NCBI GenBank assembly: GCA_963824885.1
Contig: CAWGQN010000005.1
Location: 151,026 to 215,025, forward strand
Reading direction: 5' to 3'
DNA length: 64,000 nt
From: CAWGQN01 sp963824885
GTDB taxonomy: Bacteria > Actinomycetota > Actinomycetes > Actinomycetales > Microbacteriaceae
The translations under genes were made by a program, and so were the position numbers. Positions 43,396 through 51,320 of the stretch are shown here, piece after piece. Numbering within the stretch: position 1 is the stretch's first letter; each line of letters begins with the position of its first letter. Under the pieces are notes generated by a model that searched no databases, was not told where the DNA came from, and saw nothing but the letters and a program-made list of their open reading frames with translations.

Positions 43396-44592
43396 TCACT
43401 GTTGGTGCGAAGAAGCATTTATAGCCGCGACTGAGGCACCCGTCGCTTCGGCGACGGACGCGAGCTGGCGTGCGGAAACGTCTCTGTTCCAACTAAATCG
43501 AACCGCTGTGCGGGCAAGATCCGACGAGTAACCGAGCGCCGTGAGAACGTGCGATGCGTCGTCGCTGCCCGCCGCACACGCGGAACCGCTCGACGATACG
43601 ATTCCCCGTTTCTCGAGTTCAAGGAGTACCGCTTCACCGCTCGTTCCGGGGAATACAAACGATGCAATTCCTGGTAATCGTCGCGTGCGATGCCCAGTCA
43701 CGTGCGCACTAGGAACGTGTTTGAGTACCGCGGCGATGAATTCGTCGCGTGTCGAAGACGCGTCGTTCGTCGCCGTCACTCGTTCGTGCTCGTTGAGGCG
43801 CACCGCCGCCGCGAGAGCGACGGCGCCGGCAACGTGTTCGGTTCCCGACCGCGCTCCTCGCTCTTGACCCCCACCGTGAAGCAGCGGCTCTCGAGGAATG
43901 CGACCGCGAATGAACAGGGCGCCGATTCCTTTTGGAGCGCCGAGTTTGTGACCGGAAATACTCAACGCATCGACGCCAATTGTCCGACTGTCGTGCGCGA
44001 GCTTTTCATGAGTGTCCGTGCCCATGCCGTCCCTGACCTTCACATCTAACCACGCCGCCGACTGCACGGCGTCGGTGTGGAATAGTGCTCCGGCGCCGTG
44101 ACTCATTTCGACGAGCGAGGCGATTGGTTGAACTGTGCCCACCTCGTTATTCGCGTGTGAAATGGTCACGAGCGTGGTGTCGTCTCGCAGCGCTGCCTCG
44201 AGGGCGGCGGGCGAGACGAGACCGGTCTTGTCGGTTTCGACGTAGGTCACCTCGAAGTTGTGGAATCGGTGCAAATAGCTGACCGACTCGAGTACCGCTT
44301 CGTGTTCGATCGCGCTGGTCACAATGTGGCGTCCGCGCGGCGTTGCGAGGGCGATGCCTTTAATCGCGAGGTTGTCGGATTCGGTCCCGCCCGATGTGAA
44401 GACGACTTCCGACGCGCGAGCCCCCAACCACTTCGCGATTGTCGCGCGCGCGTCGCGCAGTGCGTTGGCAGCGCTCTCTCCGACCGTGTGATGACTCGAC
44501 GGATTTCCGAATTCACTCGTAAGAAACGGCCACATGGCTTCGATAACTTCGCGGCGAACCGGAGTCGTCGCGGCGGAATCGAGATAAATCAC
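43396..44592 (-). CDS. Cysteine desulfurase of the NadS/IscS type
   Basis: The 398-residue PLP enzyme takes sulfur from cysteine. Markers: YLDSAATTPVRREVIEAM, TSGGTESDNLAIKG, HTDAVQSAAWLDV, the PLP lysine in SISGHKLGAPKGIGALF, and SSGSACAAGSDDASHVLTALG with the sulfur-carrying Cys. It overlaps nadC by four bases. Cysteine desulfurases in nad operons (NadS) supply sulfur for the 4Fe-4S cluster of NadA, the likely role here. Confidence 0.92.
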   Translation of the reverse strand: MIYLDSAATTPVRREVIEAMWPFLTSEFGNPSSHHTVGESAANALRDARATIAKWLGARASEVVFTSGGTESDNLAIKGIALATPRGRHIVTSAIEHEAVLESVSYLHRFHNFEVTYVETDKTGLVSPAALEAALRDDTTLVTISHANNEVGTVQPIASLVEMSHGAGALFHTDAVQSAAWLDVKVRDGMGTDTHEKLAHDSRTIGVDALSISGHKLGAPKGIGALFIRGRIPREPLLHGGGQERGARSGTEHVAGAVALAAAVRLNEHERVTATNDASSTRDEFIAAVLKHVPSAHVTGHRTRRLPGIASFVFPGTSGEAVLLELEKRGIVSSSGSACAAGSDDASHVLTALGYSSDLARTAVRFSWNRDVSARQLASVAEATGASVAAINASSHQQ

Positions 44593-45455
44593 GGGGTCAC
44601 CGAGCCGATTTCAAGGTCGAGTCCGAGATCGAGCGCGCGAGGGCTGTGCGTGAGCGCGCCAACCGAAATGGTGTCGACGCCCGTGCGTGCCACGTCGGAA
44701 ACGGTCGCGAGGGTGATATTTCCACTCGCTTCGACAGTTGCCCGACCAGCGACGAGGGCAACCGACGCGCGCAGCTCGTCGAGCGAAAAATTATCGAACA
44801 TGATTGTGTCGACCCCTGCCGCGAGCACGGGTTCGATTTGGTCAATCCGGTCGACCTCGACTTCGAAAGTCATGCCGGGTGAGACGCGGGATCGCGCTCG
44901 TTTGAGAGTGTCCGTCAGGGAGTGTTCGCCACACGCGGCGAGGATGGCGAAGTGGTTGTCCTTCACGAGCACGGCATCCGACAGCGAAAATCGGTGATTG
45001 TGACCGCCGCCCGCGCGAACGGCGTCCCGCTCGAGCGGGCGCAAACCCGGGGTCGTTTTGCGGGTGTCGAGAATTCGTGCGGGGGTGCCGTCGACGAGCG
45101 AAACGAATCGCGCCGTCAGGCTCGCGATTCCCGAAAGCCTCTGCAGCAGGTTGAGCGCGACGCGCTCGGCGCGCAATATTGATCGGGCAGAGCCGCTCAC
45201 CGTCGCTATCGAGGCGCCCCGCTCGAACGCGTGGCCGTCGTGAAGATTCAGCGTGATTCGAAGCTGCGGGTCAACGGCGGCGCCGGTCGCCAGAAGAACG
45301 CGGGTTCCGCTGAGCACCCCGGATTCACGAGCCACGATCGAACCCGTGGCGGTCGCGGCCACGGGCACAAGAAGCTCGGATGTGGCGTCACCGCGCGGGC
45401 AGTCTTCCTCGAGCGCTGCCCGTACAACGGTGTCGATCCTGTCATCGGTGATCAT
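44589..45455 (-). CDS. nadC: Nicotinate-nucleotide pyrophosphorylase (quinolinate phosphoribosyltransferase)
   Basis: The 288-residue enzyme joins quinolinate to PRPP, giving nicotinate mononucleotide and CO2. Motifs: ALEEDCPRGDATSELL, ARESGVLSG, ALNLLQRLSGIASLT, ILDTRKTTPGLRPLERDAVRAGGGHNHRFSL and DTIMFDNFSLDELR. It lies 47 bp after nadA; the aspartate oxidase gene that usually sits between them is absent. Confidence 0.94.
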   Translation of the reverse strand: MITDDRIDTVVRAALEEDCPRGDATSELLVPVAATATGSIVARESGVLSGTRVLLATGAAVDPQLRITLNLHDGHAFERGASIATVSGSARSILRAERVALNLLQRLSGIASLTARFVSLVDGTPARILDTRKTTPGLRPLERDAVRAGGGHNHRFSLSDAVLVKDNHFAILAACGEHSLTDTLKRARSRVSPGMTFEVEVDRIDQIEPVLAAGVDTIMFDNFSLDELRASVALVAGRATVEASGNITLATVSDVARTGVDTISVGALTHSPRALDLGLDLEIGSVTP

Positions 45456-45502
45456 GGCTCACAGCCGTTCTTTCGCAGCGGACAGACGTGTGTGGCACGG
45501 CA

Positions 45503-46807
45503 CTACACCGACACGGCTTCGCCGGGTTTCGCCGCGAGCATGCGGTCGAGCGCGATTCGCGCGGCGCTCGCTCGTTCCGGGTCGACAGTTATTCGATTCA
45601 GTACCTCGGCGGGTCTTTCTGCGGAACCGGCGAGCGCTTCGAGCACCCACGCGAGATAGCCGGGGTGAATACGATACATGGTCGAACACGGGCACACGAC
45701 CGGATCGAGGCAAAAGATCGTGTGTTTCGGGTACCGTGCGGCAAGTCGTTTAACGAGATTGATCTCGGTGCCAATTGCAAATGTAGTGGGTGCGGTCGCA
45801 GCAGCGACGGCCTTGACAATGTAGTCGGTCGAGCCGTACTCGTCTGCGGCGTCGACGACGGCCGCCGGACACTCCGGGTGAACGATAACCCGAACACCGG
45901 GGTGGTCGGCCCGCGCGCGACTGATTTGTTGAGTTGTGAACCTCTTGTGAACGGAACAGAAGCCGTGCCAAAGAAGGACGCGAGCGTTGCGGAGCGATTC
46001 TGCATCGTTTCCGCCCAGCGGTTTGCGCGGATTCCACAACGGTATGAGATCGGTCGGAATCCCCATCGACACCGCGGTGTTGCGCCCCAAATGCTGGTCA
46101 GGAAAGAACAGCACTCGCTGACCGCGCGCGAATGCCCACCGCATGACGGCCACAGCGTTCGACGACGTGCACACTATTCCGCCGTGGTTGCCACAAAACG
46201 CCTTGAGCGCCGCCGACGAGTTCATATAGGTCACGGGTATCACGGGAACGCGACCGGAGGTATCGGGGGCGGTGCCATACACGTCCACGAGCTGTTCCCA
46301 GCACTCTTCGACCGAGTCGCTGTCGGCCATGTCGGCCATTGAGCATCCGGCCGCGAGGTTCGGCAAGATGACCGCTTGTTCGCGAGACGAGAGAAGGTCG
46401 GCGGTCTCGGCCATGAAGTGCACTCCGCAAAACACAATCGATTCGGCTCGGGGACTCGCGGTCGCAGCGGTTGCGAGTTGATAAGAATCGCCGACGAAGT
46501 CGGCGTATTGAATGACTTCGTCGCGCTGGTAAAAGTGGCCCAGAATCACGACGCGATCTCCGAGCGTTTTTTTCGCGGCACAAATGCGATGATCGAGCTC
46601 GGCGTGGCTCGCGGTGCGATACGTTTCGGGAATCTCGGCTTGGCGCGCCGTTCCGGCGGGAATCGGGTCGTGCATTGACGCACCGGGTCCATAGGCCGGT
46701 GGGAGGGTATCGAGCGACCAGGGCGCGTCGGCAAGGTCGGGCGCGCACACTTTTTGTGTCTCTGCACCCTCGCGAATGAGTCGAACGGTGGTGTCGACGG
46801 ATACCAT
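45503..46807 (-). CDS. nadA: Quinolinate synthase
   Basis: The 434-residue 4Fe-4S enzyme condenses iminoaspartate with DHAP to quinolinate. Motifs: VVILGHFYQRDEVIQYADFVGDSYQLA, IVFCGVHFMAETADLLS, VIPVTYMNSSAALKAFCG, FFPDQHLGRNTA, VIVHPECPAAVVDAADEYGSTDYIV and CLDPVVCPCSTMYRIHP. Several of these hold the cluster cysteines. ATG 46807 has AAGGAG at good spacing; a much longer frame upstream is an artefact of low stop frequency. Confidence 0.94.
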   Translation of the reverse strand: MVSVDTTVRLIREGAETQKVCAPDLADAPWSLDTLPPAYGPGASMHDPIPAGTARQAEIPETYRTASHAELDHRICAAKKTLGDRVVILGHFYQRDEVIQYADFVGDSYQLATAATASPRAESIVFCGVHFMAETADLLSSREQAVILPNLAAGCSMADMADSDSVEECWEQLVDVYGTAPDTSGRVPVIPVTYMNSSAALKAFCGNHGGIVCTSSNAVAVMRWAFARGQRVLFFPDQHLGRNTAVSMGIPTDLIPLWNPRKPLGGNDAESLRNARVLLWHGFCSVHKRFTTQQISRARADHPGVRVIVHPECPAAVVDAADEYGSTDYIVKAVAAATAPTTFAIGTEINLVKRLAARYPKHTIFCLDPVVCPCSTMYRIHPGYLAWVLEALAGSAERPAEVLNRITVDPERASAARIALDRMLAAKPGEAVSV

Positions 46808-46871
46808 TGGTTCTTCTCCTTGTGATTGCTGCGGTTCTAGTGAGAACGTCGATTGCGAAAACTGCCGCGCA

Positions 46872-47642
46872 CTACGCCAATTTTCCTTGATTCGGGATCG
46901 AGTCTCGGTGCGGGCTTTCAACCGATCGATAGAGTCGCGGTGGTCGGTGCCTCGTGCCCGCGAGCCGCGTATTTGTGGGAACGACCGTCGCAGACGCTTC
47001 GACGGTGCGCCGAAAATTTGCGGGATCGAGCGGTTTTCCGAGTATGGCCTCGTACACCTCGCGTAATTGAGCGAGCGTAAACGTTTCGCCGAGGAACGCG
47101 TGTGCGATGCGCGAGTAGGACAGCTTGGTGCGCACGCGCCAGAGCGCGTGCTCGATGATCGCGTTGTGGTCGAACGCGAGAGGCGGCACCGAGTTCGCGT
47201 TGAACCACCGCACGTTATCTCCGTCTCTCTTGTCGAGCGGATCAGCGGATTCGACGAGCGCCCAATAGACAATCGACACCACTCGGTCGTCGGGTGATCG
47301 ATCAACGGTGCCGAAAGTGTAGAGTTGCTCGAGATATTTCGGCGTGACCGTCGTCGTCGTCGTGTGCAGTGTGCGACGCGCTGCCTCCGCGAGATCGTCG
47401 TCGGGACTCAGCGGTCCACCCGGCAACGCCCACCTGCCCTTATACGGGTTTCGAATTCGGCGAACCAACGGTACGCGAAGAGTCAAGACGCCCGCGTCGG
47501 GTGTACGGCTCACGGCAAAGATCACGGTTGACACGGCAAGTGAAACGGCACGGTGGGTGTCTCGAGATTGAGTGTCAACGGGGCGTGAGTGAGAAACGTC
47601 GCCCTTCTCCGGTCGTGTTGCAACGTGGCCCGACGGTCTCAT
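46872..47642 (-). CDS. NrtR-like Nudix-type transcriptional regulator of NAD synthesis
   Basis: The 256-residue protein has a Nudix fold (about residues 35-160) and a C-terminal winged helix (about 165-235, YSRIAHAFLGETFTLAQLREVYEAILGKPLDPANFRR). The Nudix box is degenerate: after GGPLSPDDDLAEAARRTL the catalytic Glu-Glu pair is replaced by HTTTTT, as in NrtR repressors that sense ADP-ribose and do not hydrolyse it. It heads the nadA-nadC-desulfurase operon. ATG 47642 has GGGG nine bases upstream. Confidence 0.85.
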   Translation of the reverse strand: MRPSGHVATRPEKGDVSHSRPVDTQSRDTHRAVSLAVSTVIFAVSRTPDAGVLTLRVPLVRRIRNPYKGRWALPGGPLSPDDDLAEAARRTLHTTTTTVTPKYLEQLYTFGTVDRSPDDRVVSIVYWALVESADPLDKRDGDNVRWFNANSVPPLAFDHNAIIEHALWRVRTKLSYSRIAHAFLGETFTLAQLREVYEAILGKPLDPANFRRTVEASATVVPTNTRLAGTRHRPPRLYRSVESPHRDSIPNQGKLA

Positions 47643-47966
47643 TGGGTTCCCCACTGATTGTGTGCCTCACCAACTTAAGGTTGCTTTGACTATAACTCGC
47701 ATGGCCGTCATTGCCAAGGAGAGCTGAGGCGCAAGCACCGGGGAAATTAACCTGTCATCCGCCCGTGTCCGCCCCGGGGTGCGCGTGGTCTCGCCCGGAT
47801 GCGCGAGGTGAACCACGCGACGCCTAGTCCCGCGAAACAGTATGAAAAACGGCTCCTTTTCAGTATGAAAACTGGGGAAATCGAAAAGTTCGGGCATGTT
47901 TCACTGGATCGACCAGCATCAAATTAAACGGTAATTTTCGAGACCCGAAATCGAAATGGACCCGTT
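47643..47966. other. Intergenic region before toxin-like protein 1
   Basis: No gene is seen. It holds the leftward nad promoter and the rightward promoter of the toxin-like gene. Features: an imperfect hairpin (CGCGTGGT at 47782 with ACCACGCG at 47812); two direct copies of CAGTATGAAAA (47838 and 47861, 23 bp apart); and a leader ACCCGAAATCGAAATGGACCCG directly before the start, which resembles the leader of the second toxin-like gene. No Shine-Dalgarno is visible. Confidence 0.5.
47671..47683. promoter_or_regulatory. Possible operator of the nad operon
   Basis: CAACTTAAGGTTG is a palindrome with one mismatch, 29 bases upstream of the NrtR-like gene. A TTATAGT string that could act as a -10 box on the minus strand lies just upstream. 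Autoregulation by the NrtR-like protein is inferred from position. Confidence 0.3.
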
Positions 47967-50066
47967 GTGAACCCGACTCACAAAAAATCGTCATCCGCGT
48001 GGGGTGTTTTCACCTCCACCCTGGTTACCACGGCACTCCTCGGCGCATCAGTTGTTGTGGCACCACTGGCCGCGACCGCAATGGATACGCCGCCGTCCTC
48101 CCCGGGCGCGTCACACTCTCGAACGGACAGCCCAGGCCCGTGGGGATACGAGCCAGACTTAAGCACCCCCACCTTAAGCATCCCCACACCACCACCGGTT
48201 GTCACAGTACCACCGGCGTCTGCGTCTGGGAGTGTCTCGGTTAAATACTCCGGGACACCACCGTCAGTGGTTTACCGGGTTGATACTCGACCCCCGGACG
48301 AGGTCTTTAAATCCGGGTTTGTGCCCAGGGGTGACGACCTCGATCTTCCCACACACGTGCAGGGTGCTAATTGGAAAAATACGGGTTTTGTGGCTACAAC
48401 AGACGACCCACACCTCGTGCCCAGAATCATGCACGATGTAGGCCTCCATCAAGGAGTGCAAGCGTGGCTTTACAAGATCCGTGCGAGCGACAATTTCTTT
48501 TATGTTCCAGAAAGTCTAACCTGGATCGCGACGCACAACCCTCCTACTTCGGGGCGCACTCAATTGAGTCAAGGAGTGTACGCGGCGTACAGTCACCAGC
48601 GCGAATGGGTGGCAGCCGGCGGCATTCCTCGCGCCCAAATTGAGGAAGCGACACGTTTGCAGCCCGCTAATGCTCATGAACCGGTCCGGCGGAATCCATG
48701 GTATTTTCGCGCGGACACTCAAGCGGCGAAGCAGCTCTTCACCGATGACGTTGAGGCCAAAATCCGGCAAAATCGTACCCCGATAGGGGATAGTTCCTGG
48801 GATACGGTTTTTTGTGATGCACCAATATCTGGTCGTCCCTGTGGGACGAAGCGACCGGCGCGTCCTGCAAAGTCGGGTGCGGTTGCAAAGAAGCCGGCGG
48901 CCACGGCTCAGGGAACTGGTGCGTCTGCGGACAAGTCGAAGGCTGAGACTGAAGCTGAGATTGAGGCCAGGTCTAGGGCTAATGTTTCGGCTATGGTTCA
49001 GGCCACGGATGCGGAACGGGATCGGGCTGGGGCCTTGCAGAAAGAGATTCTTGCTGATAAAGACTTTATGGCTTCGCTTCCCAAACGGACCGACAAGCCG
49101 ATGAGCGCGGCAGACATCGATAAGACGGCCTCCCTTCTTAAAACGAAGATTGGTTCGATGCGGACCGGAGGCAATGTAGCGACCTCCGCCGCGGGCTTGG
49201 GAACGACCCTCTACAATGCCATGACCCGCACCGACGAAGACGACGAGAAGACGAGCTTTGGGAAGACCAGGAACATAGCAAGCCTGATTCCGGTGGTGGG
49301 ACAGGCAATAGGTCTTGGTGTTGGCATTAAGGACAAAGACACCGAAGCCATCGCAGTGAACACAATCGCTTTGGGCGCGGTCCTCGTGGCCGTCGCCCTC
49401 CCCGCGATCGGCGAACTCGTTGGTGTCGGCTTAGTTGCATACGGAGTCGTCAAGTCCCTTATCGCATGGTGGAAAGGAATGGACGCCGAAGGAAAAGCCT
49501 GCCTGACCGGTACCGCTGCCGCTTCCGGTTCCCCCATCTCATTATTCGCGTATGTGGAAACCCATCCACAGTGCCGCGTTTACTACGTAAAGTGGCTTGA
49601 TGCGGCCGGTAAGTATTTTGAGAATGCCTTCTGGCCGACTCCGCCGGCTCCCCGAGACGTCCCAGGCGGTGACTACGGATCGCCACCACCCAAGGTGTGG
49701 TGGCGAAATCCGTCGAGCTTACCGGAACCAACACCAGACGGTCTACGAACCACGGCATCTGCGGCGTATGCCGCTAGTAGAACCTACCGTGCTGCCGAGG
49801 ATGCTGCTACCAGTGCCTATGCGCTCAAGGATAAAGCCGTCAAGGACACTGCCGCAAAGAACGCTAAAGTTATGGCCGCTTGGTATGGCAGGATCGCTGC
49901 GGATATGGACGCTGCCGCGAACGACGCTGCCACCAAGTACGCCATTGCAAAAGACGCTGCTATCAAGGACGCCGGAGGAAATCTAGCAATCGTATTGAAC
50001 GGCGAGCAACCGGTGTGGAGCGTGCCGATTAGACCGTGCCGATTAAGCGCGTCGTGCACGTCGTGA
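47967..50066 (+). CDS. Toxin-like protein 1: secreted pertussis/cholera-type ADP-ribosyltransferase fused to a diphtheria-T-like hairpin
   Basis: The 699-residue protein, GTG start, has in order: a signal peptide (about 1-38, ending ATAMD); a Pro/Ser linker; an ADP-ribosyltransferase domain (about 100-280); a C283-x8-C292 pair and basic KRPAR; a Lys/Ala/Glu linker; a helical block (about 349-400); a hydrophobic hairpin (about 434-502); a Cys512/Cys536 pair; and an Ala-rich helical tail. Against pertussis S1 as I recall it, VYRVDTRPP aligns with VYRYDSRPP (Arg104 = Arg9), His130 with His35, FVATT with FVSTS (first Ser is Ala), and Q211-x-E213 seven residues before Ile-Pro with Q127-x-E129. LYKIRASDNFFY matches YEVRADNNFY. 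The hairpin IPVVGQAIG...NTIALGAVLV...LPAIGELVGVG matches the T-domain TH8-TH9 of diphtheria toxin, with Pro479 and Glu483 in place of Pro345 and Glu349. The probable role is a translocating exotoxin; the target is unknown. Confidence 0.85.
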   Translation: MNPTHKKSSSAWGVFTSTLVTTALLGASVVVAPLAATAMDTPPSSPGASHSRTDSPGPWGYEPDLSTPTLSIPTPPPVVTVPPASASGSVSVKYSGTPPSVVYRVDTRPPDEVFKSGFVPRGDDLDLPTHVQGANWKNTGFVATTDDPHLVPRIMHDVGLHQGVQAWLYKIRASDNFFYVPESLTWIATHNPPTSGRTQLSQGVYAAYSHQREWVAAGGIPRAQIEEATRLQPANAHEPVRRNPWYFRADTQAAKQLFTDDVEAKIRQNRTPIGDSSWDTVFCDAPISGRPCGTKRPARPAKSGAVAKKPAATAQGTGASADKSKAETEAEIEARSRANVSAMVQATDAERDRAGALQKEILADKDFMASLPKRTDKPMSAADIDKTASLLKTKIGSMRTGGNVATSAAGLGTTLYNAMTRTDEDDEKTSFGKTRNIASLIPVVGQAIGLGVGIKDKDTEAIAVNTIALGAVLVAVALPAIGELVGVGLVAYGVVKSLIAWWKGMDAEGKACLTGTAAASGSPISLFAYVETHPQCRVYYVKWLDAAGKYFENAFWPTPPAPRDVPGGDYGSPPPKVWWRNPSSLPEPTPDGLRTTASAAYAASRTYRAAEDAATSAYALKDKAVKDTAAKNAKVMAAWYGRIAADMDAAANDAATKYAIAKDAAIKDAGGNLAIVLNGEQPVWSVPIRPCRLSASCTS

Positions 50067-50176
50067 GTCCCGCTTCTCCACGGTTGAGCGTTAGACGCCT
50101 CCGGTTGACAGGTCAATAAAATCCGCAGCGCCCCCGCTTTACGCACAATGACGCGCCACGCGGGTCTCGTCGCGAA

Positions 50177-50629
50177 TTAGCAGTACACGTTCGTGACGCG
50201 CCAGAATGCCGGAATCGGGACGTACGCGGTTGCCGTTACTTGGACGCACATATTGTCGGACGCAGCCGCTTTGATCTCGGGTATCCACGAACCCAGCGAG
50301 CGATTCACCAGGTAACTACACACCGCGGGTCCAAACGGAATCGGAACCGCGTCGCACAATAGTGTCGCCGCGGCGGTGAGATCTCCGGCAACGAATTCGG
50401 CCGCGTCAAGAGCGTTCCCGAGGAGCCGCGTCTGGTTCTTGGTCATCGTCGCTACAACCTCGCCACGAGAGTATGCGATGCCGGGTACTGCTTTCGACGA
50501 GGCACTCGAGCCGGTTCGCGGCGCCTCCCGCTCGGCAGCATTGGCCGACGTGGCGAGCATCCCGCTCGCCAAGGCTGTTGCCAGACCAAGGCTTGCGAGC
50601 ACGAGCGTTTTTTTGGCGATTTTCGTCAT
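50177..50629 (-). CDS. Small secreted protein beside toxin-like gene 1, hypothetical
   Basis: The 150-residue protein has a signal peptide (about 1-31, ending ANAA) after a good AAGGGAG ribosome site. The mature part has four cysteines (LLCDAVPIPFGPAVCSYL, NMCVQV and the C-terminal Cys), so probably two disulfides, and a hydrophobic middle. It is convergent with the toxin-like gene. I do not recognise the family. It could be a partner, a binding subunit or an unrelated surface protein. Confidence 0.65.
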   Translation of the reverse strand: MTKIAKKTLVLASLGLATALASGMLATSANAAEREAPRTGSSASSKAVPGIAYSRGEVVATMTKNQTRLLGNALDAAEFVAGDLTAAATLLCDAVPIPFGPAVCSYLVNRSLGSWIPEIKAAASDNMCVQVTATAYVPIPAFWRVTNVYC

Positions 50630-51050
50630 TGAATTCTCCCTTGTGATTCGTTTTTCGGCTTCATCACGGATGCCGACGAGTCACGACCTTATGGTGGTCG
50701 GCAAACAAACTCGACCGTGTTGTGTCGTGTTCGTATCCGCTCGCGCGAGGCGATTTTTTTGTGATTGGTGAACGCCAACGTACGGGATCGTCAACAGAAA
50801 ATCTCGCGTGAATTCAGGCGAGCGGCACAATCGTGGTCGCGCAACGGGTCCATCGGCCTTCGCGGTCACAAGCTCGTACCGGCAGCGACTGTGACGCCTC
50901 GACGAGGGTCGCACTTCACCTTGAAATTGGTCCGCGTTTCGCGTGCGTGAATCTCGGGCACACCCTGGGTCACCCGCGGTGCGCGGCGGGCTTCGCCTCT
51001 TCGGAGGTATGCTGAACGGGCAACTCAAAATTGGGCCATAACCGTAGGCG
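50630..51050. other. Intergenic region upstream of the glycine riboswitch
   Basis: No convincing gene. It carries the promoter of the small secreted protein (leftward) and, towards the right end, the gcv promoter. GCCTCGACGAGG near 50896 can form a small hairpin. Short open frames on both strands lack ribosome sites. Confidence 0.4.
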
Positions 51051-51251
51051 CGGGAGAGTTCGCGGCGCAGTTCATCGTGCGCACGGGAACACCGAAGGAG
51101 CAAGCCTCCCCAATAATCTCTCAGGTACGTGTACCGCGCCGACGTGGCCGCTCTGGAAAGCAGGCGCGCGCGAGTGCCCTCGCCGACGGTGAAAGCCACG
51201 CATCGAACGACGCGCGCGGCGAAGCTCTCAGGCACCATGACAGAGGGGAGT
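51051..51251 (+). promoter_or_regulatory. Tandem glycine riboswitch controlling gcvTHP
   Basis: Two aptamers are recognisable. The first has GGGAGAGTT, then ACACCGAAGGAGCAAGCC, then AATCTCTCAGGTAC. The second has CTCTGGAAAGCAGG, then GCCGACGGTGAAAGCC, then AGCTCTCAGGCACCATGACA and AGAGGGGAG. These are the conserved cores of the gcvT RNA, which binds glycine cooperatively and usually turns on glycine cleavage genes. It lies about 70 bp upstream of the gcvT start. Boundaries are approximate. Confidence 0.9.
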
Positions 51252-51320
51252 TCCCGCGGAGTCTCAACCGGAGACCCCGCTGCTCGCGTCAGACTCCGGT
51301 CGGCGACAAATGGAGAACTC

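Noticed and set aside
48814..49104. Plus-strand frame inside toxin-like gene 1 with an Arg/Leu-rich product
   Set aside because: Alternate frame of the linker region, without ribosome site or domain.
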